NCBI GenBank assembly: GCA_003554395.1
Contig: PWGD01000063.1
Coordinates: 1 to 44,573, forward strand
Direction of reading: 5' to 3'
From: Syntrophomonadaceae bacterium
GTDB lineage: Bacteria; Bacillota; Dethiobacteria; DTU022
DNA: 44,573 bases
Within the stretch, counting starts at the first letter, position 1. Every line of letters starts with the position of its first letter. The translations under genes and the position numbers were made by a program. Of the stretch, positions 19,929-28,224 are shown piece after piece. Below the pieces are notes generated by a model. It did no database searches and was not told where the DNA came from. It was given only the letters and a program-made list of their open reading frames with translations.

Positions 19929-21083
19929 ATGGCTAACGATGTAGCCATCATCGGAGTGGGGCAGAGCAATTTTGTCAGGGGCTATGAAGGATCGATCAGG
20001 GAACTATCTTTTGAAGCCTACAGAGAAGCGATGCAGGATGCGGGACTAACCAGAGATGATCTGGATGCTTCAATAATCTGCTCCGCCCCGGAATACGACA
20101 AGCAGCGCAGCCCTTCCGGGTTGATTGCAGAATACCTGGGATTAAATCCCCAGCCCACCTTTGCCGTGGAAAGCGTCTGTTCCTCGAGCACAACCGGTTT
20201 AAAAACCGCCTATGCCCTGATCAAAAGCGGCCTGCACCAGGCAGTGGCGGTGGTGGGCTTTCAGAAGATGTCTGAAATATCATCGGCCGACTCCCAGGAA
20301 CGCATGGGCCGCGGAGCGGACATCATGTGGGAATCACCCTTTGGCACAACCATGCCTGCTTACTACGCCATGCACGCCAGGGCCCATTTTGACACTTACG
20401 GCACCACGGAGGAGGACCTGGCCCTGATCAGGGTTAAGGCGGCCAAGTACGGCCAGCTGAACGAAAAAGCCGTTTACAGGAAAGACCTGGTCATGGATAA
20501 GATCATGGAAAGCGATTATGTCTCCAGCCCCCTGAAGCGATTTGACTGCTGCGCCAATGCCGACGGCTCCTCCTGCATCATCTTGGCTTCCGCGGAAAAA
20601 GCAAAGCAATCATCAGTCCAGCCGGTCTGGATCCTGGGCCTGGGCTCGGCCACTGCTTCCTACAGCGTCACCGGCAGAAATACCTATGCCGGCCTGGAAA
20701 GTGCCCGCGAAGCGGCCCGCCAGGCCTACCGGATGGCTTCCATGGAGCCGCAAGATATCGATGTGGCCGAAGTGCACGACTGCTTTACCATAGCTGAATT
20801 AATGGCTTACGAAAACCTGGGCTTTGCTGAACCCGGACGCGGGGCGGAACTAATCCGCAACCGGGAAACTTACCTGGAAGGGAAAATACCTGTTAATGTC
20901 GACGGCGGGCTTCTCTCCAAGGGCCACCCGATCGGGGCTACCGGAGGTTCCCAGGTCCGGACCATAGTTCAGCAGCTGCGGGGAGAAGCCGGAAAAATCC
21001 AGGTCCCGGGGGCGAAAACCGGCCTTGTTCACAATATTGGCGGGGTAGGGATTTATGCCAACGTCATCATCATGGGATCATAA
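19929..21083 (+). CDS. Thiolase-family protein (SCP2/BbsB-like thiolase)
   Basis: MANDVAIIGVGQSNFVRG, VESVCSSSTTGLKTAYALI, EVHDCFTIAELMAYENLG, GGLLSKGHPIGATGGSQVR; start ATG 19929 with ggaggag RBS. Confidence 0.88.
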   Translation: MANDVAIIGVGQSNFVRGYEGSIRELSFEAYREAMQDAGLTRDDLDASIICSAPEYDKQRSPSGLIAEYLGLNPQPTFAVESVCSSSTTGLKTAYALIKSGLHQAVAVVGFQKMSEISSADSQERMGRGADIMWESPFGTTMPAYYAMHARAHFDTYGTTEEDLALIRVKAAKYGQLNEKAVYRKDLVMDKIMESDYVSSPLKRFDCCANADGSSCIILASAEKAKQSSVQPVWILGLGSATASYSVTGRNTYAGLESAREAARQAYRMASMEPQDIDVAEVHDCFTIAELMAYENLGFAEPGRGAELIRNRETYLEGKIPVNVDGGLLSKGHPIGATGGSQVRTIVQQLRGEAGKIQVPGAKTGLVHNIGGVGIYANVIIMGS

Positions 21084-21103
21084 TTTAAAGGGGATAAGCC
21101 CAA

Positions 21104-21964
21104 GTGAAAACACCTGTTGTTGATTTTCATATTCATCCCATTGTCTATGATCAGTTTTATGTCGAAACCGCCCTGGACTGGATCAAAGAAATGCATGACG
21201 GCAAAGACTGGGAGCGGTTTTACCGGGACTTTTCAGATCCTGATTATTTAAGCGGCTACCTGCGGGAGAATGGAATTGACTACGGGGTGGTGATGGCAGA
21301 AATATCGCCGATGGTGACCGGGGTTTGCACCAATGAATACGTGCTGCAGTTTTGCCGGGATCAGGAAAGATTAATTCCCTTTGCCAGCATCAACCCCAGC
21401 CTGACCGTAAATACCGGCCGCGAATTAAAAAGGCTGGTCGAAGAAGGATTCCGGGGCGTTAAGCTGTATCCTACTTATCAGCACTGCTATCCCAACGACC
21501 GCAAACTCTATCCGCTGTACGGACAGGCTGAGCAGCTGCGGGTCCCGGTCATGATTCATACCGGTACCTCGATTTTTAAAGGAGCCAAGTTAAAATACGG
21601 CGATCCGCTTTACCTTGATGAAGTAGCGGTGGACTTTCCCGACCTTGATATAATCCTGGTCCACAGCGGAAGGGGTTTCTGGTATGACCGGGCTTTCGTT
21701 TTAGCTCGCATTCATGAAAATGTCTACATGGAAGTGGCCGGCCTCCCTCCCCAGAAACTGCTCGATTACTTTCCGGAACTGGAACGGATAGCCGACAAAG
21801 TCCTGTTTGGGACGGATTGGCCCGGCATAATTGATCCGGAGGGAAACATCAGGGCCATCTGCAACCTGCCTTTAAGCGAACAGGCGATTGAAAAGATCTT
21901 AGGCGGTAATGCTGCCAGGTTGCTGGGTCTGCCCGGGAAAAGACCGGGGCGAACCAAAATGTAA
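21104..21964 (+). CDS. Amidohydrolase-family metal-dependent hydrolase/decarboxylase
   Basis: DFHIHP near the N-terminus, GFRGVKLYPTYQHCYPND, VMIHTGTS and FGTDWPGI motifs; GTG start. Confidence 0.88.
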   Translation: MKTPVVDFHIHPIVYDQFYVETALDWIKEMHDGKDWERFYRDFSDPDYLSGYLRENGIDYGVVMAEISPMVTGVCTNEYVLQFCRDQERLIPFASINPSLTVNTGRELKRLVEEGFRGVKLYPTYQHCYPNDRKLYPLYGQAEQLRVPVMIHTGTSIFKGAKLKYGDPLYLDEVAVDFPDLDIILVHSGRGFWYDRAFVLARIHENVYMEVAGLPPQKLLDYFPELERIADKVLFGTDWPGIIDPEGNIRAICNLPLSEQAIEKILGGNAARLLGLPGKRPGRTKM

Positions 21965-22296
21965 AATCAGGGTGTAAATTTATAATATAGGCAAAAGAAG
22001 GGGATAATTTTTCTGTGTTGAATCAAGAATATTGAAACGACAAAGAGGAGGTGTAGACTCCAAAACTGAACCGCTCATGAAAGCAGCAAACTGCTTTGGG
22101 AAGAGTTTTTTAATACCCTGTTTGTAGAATGGCAGAATGGATGCCTATAAGTTCCACTGTCATGGAAGATATGTGATAGGGCAGTAAGGCCTCCGCCCTG
22201 CCCGGGCCCGAAGAAACCGCCGCCGGTCCCGGCCTCAAAAGGGCAGGATCTTTATCAGGTTCAGGCGGTATATAAAAATATGGAGGTGTCGTAAAG

Positions 22297-23319
22297 ATGA
22301 CCAAATTCAACCCCCTCAATATACTGGTCGCCCTGCAGCCCGGGCTGGGCAGTCCGGATGAATATAAAGATATCATCGAAGAAAGGTTTCCCGAAAAAAC
22401 GGCCAGGGGCGAAATCAGGATCCGCCTGATCCAGGACGGATCAGCCGAATCAATTCCCGATGAGTACCTGGACACCCATATCGTCGGCTCCGGGGTCATC
22501 GTGGAGAGAGTCCCGGAAATGAAAAATTTGCAGTGGATAATGTCCTTTAGCGCTGGAATCGACCACTGGGCCAAGTGGGGCCAGGTGCCACCCCATGTCC
22601 CCCTGACCTGCCTCCCCGGTGGATCGGGCATCCCGGTAGCCGAGTTCGTAATCGGCTTAATGCTCAACCTGGCCAAAAAATACAACCAGCTCTGGGATCA
22701 GCAAAAAGAAAAGAAATTTATGCGGGTCCGGGGCGAAGAACTGTACGGAAAAACCATTGGCATTGTCGGCCTGGGCGGGATCGGCCGCCAGATTGCCAAG
22801 CGGGCCAAGGGTTTTGACATGCATGTGATCGGGACCGATATCATGAAAATGGATATTCCCCATGTCGATGAACTGTACTTGAACGACCAGGTGGATGATG
22901 TTATCAAGCAGGCCGATTACCTGGTCCTTTCCTGTCCGCTCACCGATGATACCGAGGGCATGATGAATGAAAGAACCTTCAAACTGATGAAGAATAACGC
23001 CTACCTGGTTAACTGCGCCCGGGGGGCATTAATTGTCAAAGAAGATCTGATCAAGGCTTTAACTGAAGGATGGATTGCCGGAGCGGCCAACGATACCCAC
23101 TGGATCAAAAAGCCCCTGCCTTCATACCTGCCCCCGGAAGACGAACTCTGGGATTGCAAAAATATATTGATTACACCTCATATTTCGAGCTGGACCGACC
23201 AGTATGCGCCAAGGTTCGGAGGGGCTTTTGTCGATAACATTGAACGTTTCTTGAAGGGGGAGCCGCTTTTAAACGTAGTGCCCGGCTTCGAAGGAGATCC
23301 GCAGTGGCTGAAAAAATAA
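22297..23319 (+). CDS. D-isomer-specific 2-hydroxyacid dehydrogenase family
   Basis: GKTIGIVGLGGIGRQIAKRAKGFDMHVIGTD Rossmann motif, LVNCARGALI, ILITPHISSWT. Confidence 0.92.
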   Translation: MTKFNPLNILVALQPGLGSPDEYKDIIEERFPEKTARGEIRIRLIQDGSAESIPDEYLDTHIVGSGVIVERVPEMKNLQWIMSFSAGIDHWAKWGQVPPHVPLTCLPGGSGIPVAEFVIGLMLNLAKKYNQLWDQQKEKKFMRVRGEELYGKTIGIVGLGGIGRQIAKRAKGFDMHVIGTDIMKMDIPHVDELYLNDQVDDVIKQADYLVLSCPLTDDTEGMMNERTFKLMKNNAYLVNCARGALIVKEDLIKALTEGWIAGAANDTHWIKKPLPSYLPPEDELWDCKNILITPHISSWTDQYAPRFGGAFVDNIERFLKGEPLLNVVPGFEGDPQWLKK

Positions 23320-23358
23320 ACACCCTGCCCTATAAAACTATAAAGGAGAGGACGTTCC

Positions 23359-24501
23359 ATTAATACAGAACTTATAGCGCCATTTGAAAATGCGCTGGCC
23401 CGAAAAGTCGAAGCTGTAGAGCAGTGGAAAACAGAGCGGGGCGGAAAAGTAATCGGCTTTCTCCTGACCGATGTCCCTGAAGAACTGATCCATGCCGCCG
23501 GCTTTTACCCCTACGGGATCGTGGGTGGAAGCACGAACCTGGAAGCAGCCAATACCCATCTCCAGGCCTGGGCCTGTTCTTATTCCCGGAGCTCCCTGGC
23601 CCGGTCCCTGGAAGGTAAACTGGACTTCCTGGACGGGCTGATCATACCCCAGACCTGCGACACGATGCGGATGCTCCTTGACCTGTGGCAACAAATCCGG
23701 CCCCTGCCTTACATGGAGAACTTCCGCCTGCCGCGGCAGGTGGACCGTTCCAGCGCCAGGAAATACCTCCTGGGAGAGCTGGAAAGAATCAAAAAAGGCC
23801 TGGAAGAGTTCCGGGGTTCTCCCATTGAAGCTGAAAGCCTCCATCAAAGTATCAACCTGTACAACCACAACCGGCAGCTTCTGCGCAAAATAGCCTATCT
23901 GCATGCCCACCGCCCGGATCTGATCAGCTCCCGCCAGCTCTATACCGTCATTAATGGCACTATGATTATGGCCAGGGAAAAAGTAAACCGGCTGCTGCAG
24001 TCTCTAACGGAAGACCTGGAACAGAGCCTGGAAACTTCAGGCAACGGCAGCCGCATTCGTCTTTTAATGTCGGGCACCCTGCTGGAACCATTCGAAGTCC
24101 TCGATTTTATTGAAGAATTTGGAGGAACCGTCGTCGCGGACGACTTTCAGAACGGCTTCCGCTACATTGAAGCAGATGTTGAGCCCGGCCGGGATCCGCT
24201 TGAAGCGCTGGCCGAACGCCAGCTAAACCGGATTCCTTCTGCTGCCTTTGATCTTGAAAAGAGGCCAAGAAGGATTTTCCTGACCGAACTGGCCAGGGCA
24301 AAAGAAGCCAGGGGGGCGATATTACTTCACCATACCTTTTGCGAACCGGAAAACTTTGACGGCTATGACAACCTGCGGGCCCTGCAAAAAGAAGGCCTCC
24401 AGGCCATGCGCATTGAAACCCAGTTTGGTGGCGCCGGGCTGGGCCAGATCAGGACCAGGGTCCATGCTTTCATGGAAATGGTTGGAGGTGTGATCCGGTG
24501 A
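23359..24501 (+). CDS. bcrC: 2-hydroxyacyl-CoA dehydratase/benzoyl-CoA reductase family, BcrC-like subunit; probable ATT start
   Basis: The frame is open upstream of the track start (23521) to TAA 23341. The upstream peptide INTELIAPFENALARKVEAVEQWKTERGGKVIGFLLTDVPEELIHAAGFYPYGIVGGS is the conserved family N-terminus. SD aaaggagagg precedes ATT 23359. C-terminus AILLHHTFCEPENFDGYDNL. Confidence 0.85.
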   Translation: MNTELIAPFENALARKVEAVEQWKTERGGKVIGFLLTDVPEELIHAAGFYPYGIVGGSTNLEAANTHLQAWACSYSRSSLARSLEGKLDFLDGLIIPQTCDTMRMLLDLWQQIRPLPYMENFRLPRQVDRSSARKYLLGELERIKKGLEEFRGSPIEAESLHQSINLYNHNRQLLRKIAYLHAHRPDLISSRQLYTVINGTMIMAREKVNRLLQSLTEDLEQSLETSGNGSRIRLLMSGTLLEPFEVLDFIEEFGGTVVADDFQNGFRYIEADVEPGRDPLEALAERQLNRIPSAAFDLEKRPRRIFLTELARAKEARGAILLHHTFCEPENFDGYDNLRALQKEGLQAMRIETQFGGAGLGQIRTRVHAFMEMVGGVIR

Positions 24502-25718
24502 CCGCAAAAAATGTTTTTAAAACGGCCGAATTGATGAAAGAAATAATGAAAAACTACAATCAAGCCGGGCGGGAGGCAAAAAGCGAAGGCATCCCGGTAG
24601 CCTGGGTTACCGCCGTATTTCCAGTGGAAATTATCTATGCCGCCGGCCTGTTCCCCTATTACCCGGAAAATTTCGGCGCTGTGGCCGGAGCCAAAAAAGT
24701 CACCCACCAGCTTTCCGCTGCTGCTGAAGCCAGAGGTTATGCCAGCGATCTTTGCGGTTATGCCCGCTGTGGCATAGGGGATGCCTACTCGGACGAGCAC
24801 CCGGTTGGAAAAATCCTGGAACCAGATCTGCTCTTTTGCTGCAACACCCAGTGCGGGAGCCTGCCGAAATGGTTTGAAGTTGCCGGCAGGTTTTACGACT
24901 CCCCCTATTTCCTGCTGGATTCGCCCAGGGTGGGGGTGGAAACAGATCAGCTTTGCATCGAATACTTTATTGATCAACTCCATGAAATGATCGGCTTCAT
25001 CGAAAAACAAACCGGCACCGCCTTTGATTATGACCGCCTGAGGGAAGTGTTAAGCCTTTCCAATGAAGCCTGCCGACTCTGGAATGAAATCCTTGACTCA
25101 GCAGCCCTCAAACCGGCTCCCTTTGGCTTTTTCGATGCCTGTTTCCATATGGCCCCCATCGTCACCCTCAGAGGAACCAGGGCGGCTGTGGACTATTACC
25201 GGGCTTTGAAAGAAGAAATCGACGAACGGATTGAAAAAGGCATAACCGCCATCCCGGAGGAGCGCTACAAGATCTATTTTGACCACATCCCCTGCTGGCC
25301 AAAACTGCGCTGGTTTTCAGATCTCTTCGCTTCGCATGGCGCCCTGGTCGTTGCTTCCCAGTACACTCACTCCTGGGCCTATTCCTTTGACCTTGAGCGC
25401 CCCCTGGAGAGCCTGGCTGAAAGCTACACCCATGAATTTGTAAACCGCTGTTTTGAATACCGCGTCAACCGTAAAATCAGCTTCATGAAAAAATACAACG
25501 TGGACGGCTTCGTATTATTTTCCAACCGCAGCTGTAAGCCCAACGCTTTTGGCCTTTACGCCAAAAGCAGGTTGATCAGAGAGCAAACCGGTCTTCCAGG
25601 CGCAGTATTCGAAGCGGACATGTCTGACCTGCGTTTGTTTTCTGAGGATCAGGTTTTAGCAAAGCTGGAACCATTCTTTGAACAACTAAAATCAAACAGG
25701 ACCAACAAGGAGGGTTAG
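24498..25718 (+). CDS. bcrB: 2-hydroxyacyl-CoA dehydratase/benzoyl-CoA reductase family, BcrB-like subunit
   Basis: 406 aa; FPVEIIYAAGLFPYYPE, SDLCGYARCGIGD, FDYDRLREVLSLSNEA, LRGTRAAVDYYRALKEEIDERIEKG, FSNRSCKPNAFG; overlaps bcrC-like by 4 nt. Confidence 0.85.
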   Translation: MTAKNVFKTAELMKEIMKNYNQAGREAKSEGIPVAWVTAVFPVEIIYAAGLFPYYPENFGAVAGAKKVTHQLSAAAEARGYASDLCGYARCGIGDAYSDEHPVGKILEPDLLFCCNTQCGSLPKWFEVAGRFYDSPYFLLDSPRVGVETDQLCIEYFIDQLHEMIGFIEKQTGTAFDYDRLREVLSLSNEACRLWNEILDSAALKPAPFGFFDACFHMAPIVTLRGTRAAVDYYRALKEEIDERIEKGITAIPEERYKIYFDHIPCWPKLRWFSDLFASHGALVVASQYTHSWAYSFDLERPLESLAESYTHEFVNRCFEYRVNRKISFMKKYNVDGFVLFSNRSCKPNAFGLYAKSRLIREQTGLPGAVFEADMSDLRLFSEDQVLAKLEPFFEQLKSNRTNKEG

Positions 25719-25720
25719 TA

Positions 25721-27469
25721 TTGAAAAAATTAATGACCGGAAATGAGGCCTTTGCCTACGGCGCCTACCTGGCTGGAGTCCGGGTTGGAGCTGCCTATCC
25801 CGGCACTCCCAGCTCGGAAATATTAGCCAATTATGCTAAATACCCGGGGGTATTCGCCGAATGGTCTCCCAATGAAAAAGTATCCCTTGATGTCGCAATC
25901 GGAGCATCTTATGCAGGCACCAGGGCCATGAGCACCATGAAGCATGTCGGCTTAAATGTGGCCGCAGATTCATTGTTTTATGCCGTCTATACCGGCCTGA
26001 AGGCCGGCCTGGTTATTGTTTGCGCCGATGACCCCAACATGCACAGCTCCCAGAACGAGCAGGATAACCGCAATTACGCCAAGTTCGCCAAGTGCCCCAT
26101 GATTGAACCGTCCGACAGTGAGGAAGCCAAGCAATTTGTGGGGTTAGCCCTTGACATGAGTGAACAGTTTGACACCCCGGTTATCGTCCGCAGCGTCACC
26201 CGCCTCTCCCATTCATCCACCCCGGTGGAAGTCACCGATCAGGAACCGCCGCCGCCGCCGGAGGAACTGCCTGCTTACGAACGGAACGCTCAACAGTTCG
26301 TCATGGTTCCCGCCAATGCCAGGCGCCGCCATCCGGTGGTTGAAGAACGGTTAAAACAGCTGGCTGAGTTTGCCGATTCCACCCCGATTAATTACATTGA
26401 ACCCGGAGATAGCAAGCTGGGTATTGTCAGCGCCGGAGTCAGCTACCATTACGCCAGGGAAGTATTTCCCGACGCCACTTTTCTTAAACTGGGCATGGTT
26501 TATCCCCTGCCGGAAAAGCTGATCCGTAAATTTGCGGACCAGGTTGAGACCATAGTAGTCGTAGAAGAGCTCGATCCTTTCCTGGAAGAGCATCTGAAAC
26601 TGATGGGCCTTGAGGTCCGGGGTAAAGATATCTTCCCTATCCTGGGCGAATTTAGCCCTTCCCTGGTCCGCAGCTGTGCTGTCGAGGCCGGGTTGATCGA
26701 AGCTCCCGAAGCGCCGCCCGAAATTAAAAGCAGCCTGGACCGTCCGATGCGCCCGCCCATGCTCTGCCCCGGCTGCGGTCACCGGGCCCTCTTCCATGTT
26801 TTAAGGGAAGCGGGCGTTGTGGTGACCGGTGACATCGGCTGTTATACCCTGGCTTTTGCCCCGCCGCTGAGCGCCATGCATACCACCGGCTGCATGGGAG
26901 CCAGCATCGGCGTTGCTCACGGCATTGATAAAGCCGGGGTGAAAGATGATGTAGTCGCCGTCCTGGGAGACTCCACTTTTCTGCATTCCGGGGTCCACCC
27001 CATCATTGATGTCCTCTACAACCAGGGCTCCTCTACCACGATCATCTCGGACAACAATGCCACTGCTATGACCGGCTTCCAGGAACACCCGGGAACCGGT
27101 AAAACAATCCAGGGCCGGGAAACCAAGGTAGTGGATCCGGAAAAACTGGTCCGCGGCATCGGATATGAAAAAGTAGATATCTGTGATCCATACGATATCG
27201 ACAAAATGGAAGAAATACTGCAGGATCACCTCAAAAGCGAAGAACCGTCAGTCATTATCGCCCGCCACCCCTGTGTCCTGAGCACCAGGGAAAAACATAC
27301 CCCACCCGAGGTAGACCCCGAAATCTGCATTAACTGCGGCATCTGCCTTGATATCGCGTGTTCTCCGCTGGTCCAGGAGGAAGATCATGTCCGTATCGAT
27401 ACCCTGTTATGTAATGGCTGCGGCCTTTGCGTAAAAGTATGTCCCCAGGAGGCCATTATCGAGAAGTAA
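25721..27469 (+). CDS. iorA: Indolepyruvate:ferredoxin oxidoreductase alpha subunit-like
   Basis: 582 aa; MTGNEAFAYGAYLAGVRVGAAYPGTPSSEI, TPP region LCPGCGHRALF and GDIGCYTLAFAPP, C-terminal 2x[4Fe-4S]; TTG start after aaggaggg. Confidence 0.93.
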   Translation: MKKLMTGNEAFAYGAYLAGVRVGAAYPGTPSSEILANYAKYPGVFAEWSPNEKVSLDVAIGASYAGTRAMSTMKHVGLNVAADSLFYAVYTGLKAGLVIVCADDPNMHSSQNEQDNRNYAKFAKCPMIEPSDSEEAKQFVGLALDMSEQFDTPVIVRSVTRLSHSSTPVEVTDQEPPPPPEELPAYERNAQQFVMVPANARRRHPVVEERLKQLAEFADSTPINYIEPGDSKLGIVSAGVSYHYAREVFPDATFLKLGMVYPLPEKLIRKFADQVETIVVVEELDPFLEEHLKLMGLEVRGKDIFPILGEFSPSLVRSCAVEAGLIEAPEAPPEIKSSLDRPMRPPMLCPGCGHRALFHVLREAGVVVTGDIGCYTLAFAPPLSAMHTTGCMGASIGVAHGIDKAGVKDDVVAVLGDSTFLHSGVHPIIDVLYNQGSSTTIISDNNATAMTGFQEHPGTGKTIQGRETKVVDPEKLVRGIGYEKVDICDPYDIDKMEEILQDHLKSEEPSVIIARHPCVLSTREKHTPPEVDPEICINCGICLDIACSPLVQEEDHVRIDTLLCNGCGLCVKVCPQEAIIEK

Positions 27470-27511
27470 AACCTGGCAGCCTTAAAAAATATTAGAGGGA
27501 GGCACGAAATA

Positions 27512-28063
27512 ATGAAAAACATAGACTTTCTGATGGCAGGAGTGGGCGGTCAGGGCACAATCCTGGCCAGCAACATCCTGGCCGAGGTAGGGCTGCAGCT
27601 TGGATATGACGTAAAAAAAGCCGAAGTGCACGGCATGGCCCAAAGGGGCGGCCAGGTGGACAGCCATATCCGCTGGGGAGAAAAAGGCTACTCGCCCCTG
27701 GTCGAAGAGAACAACGCCGATTATATGATCGGTTTTGAAATGCTTGAAGCAGCCAGGTTCCCCCACTTCTTAAAAGCACACTCCCTGGCCCTGGTAAACG
27801 ATTACCGGATCAATCCGCCCCTGGTCAACCTGGGCAAAGCTACCTATCCTTCAAAAAAAGAAATTGAAACCTTGATCCTGGAAAGGGCTGATAAAGTACT
27901 CTGGATAGAAGGGACGGGAATTGCCAAGAATTTAGGGAACCCGGCCATGGTAGGAGTGGTTATGCTCGGGGCCCTTTCCACCCTGATCGGTGGAGACAGG
28001 GAAGCATGGCTTGATGTCGTCGGGCGGATGGTACCACAGAAATTTGTGGAACTCAATAAATAA
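27512..28063 (+). CDS. iorB: Indolepyruvate:ferredoxin oxidoreductase beta subunit-like
   Basis: 183 aa; DFLMAGVGGQGTILASNILAEVG and AEVHGMAQRGGQVDSHIRWG. Confidence 0.94.
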   Translation: MKNIDFLMAGVGGQGTILASNILAEVGLQLGYDVKKAEVHGMAQRGGQVDSHIRWGEKGYSPLVEENNADYMIGFEMLEAARFPHFLKAHSLALVNDYRINPPLVNLGKATYPSKKEIETLILERADKVLWIEGTGIAKNLGNPAMVGVVMLGALSTLIGGDREAWLDVVGRMVPQKFVELNK

Positions 28064-28224
28064 GCCTTCAATGCAGGCCGGGAAGCTACCAGCTAACCTG
28101 GCCGGATCAAGAGATCGGCCAGGGTGAAAGTTTTGCTGTTTTCAGTCTGCGGGTTTCCGGCAGCTGCCTGGACCAAAACCGGCGGCCCGCTGACTGATTA
28201 ACATATAACAAAGGAGGGAATAAG

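Noticed and set aside
22077-22127. 16-aa leader peptide MKAANCFGKSFLIPCL
   Set aside because: Possible, but the ATG lies within the hairpin and no regulatory codon bias is evident; retained only as part of the leader observation.
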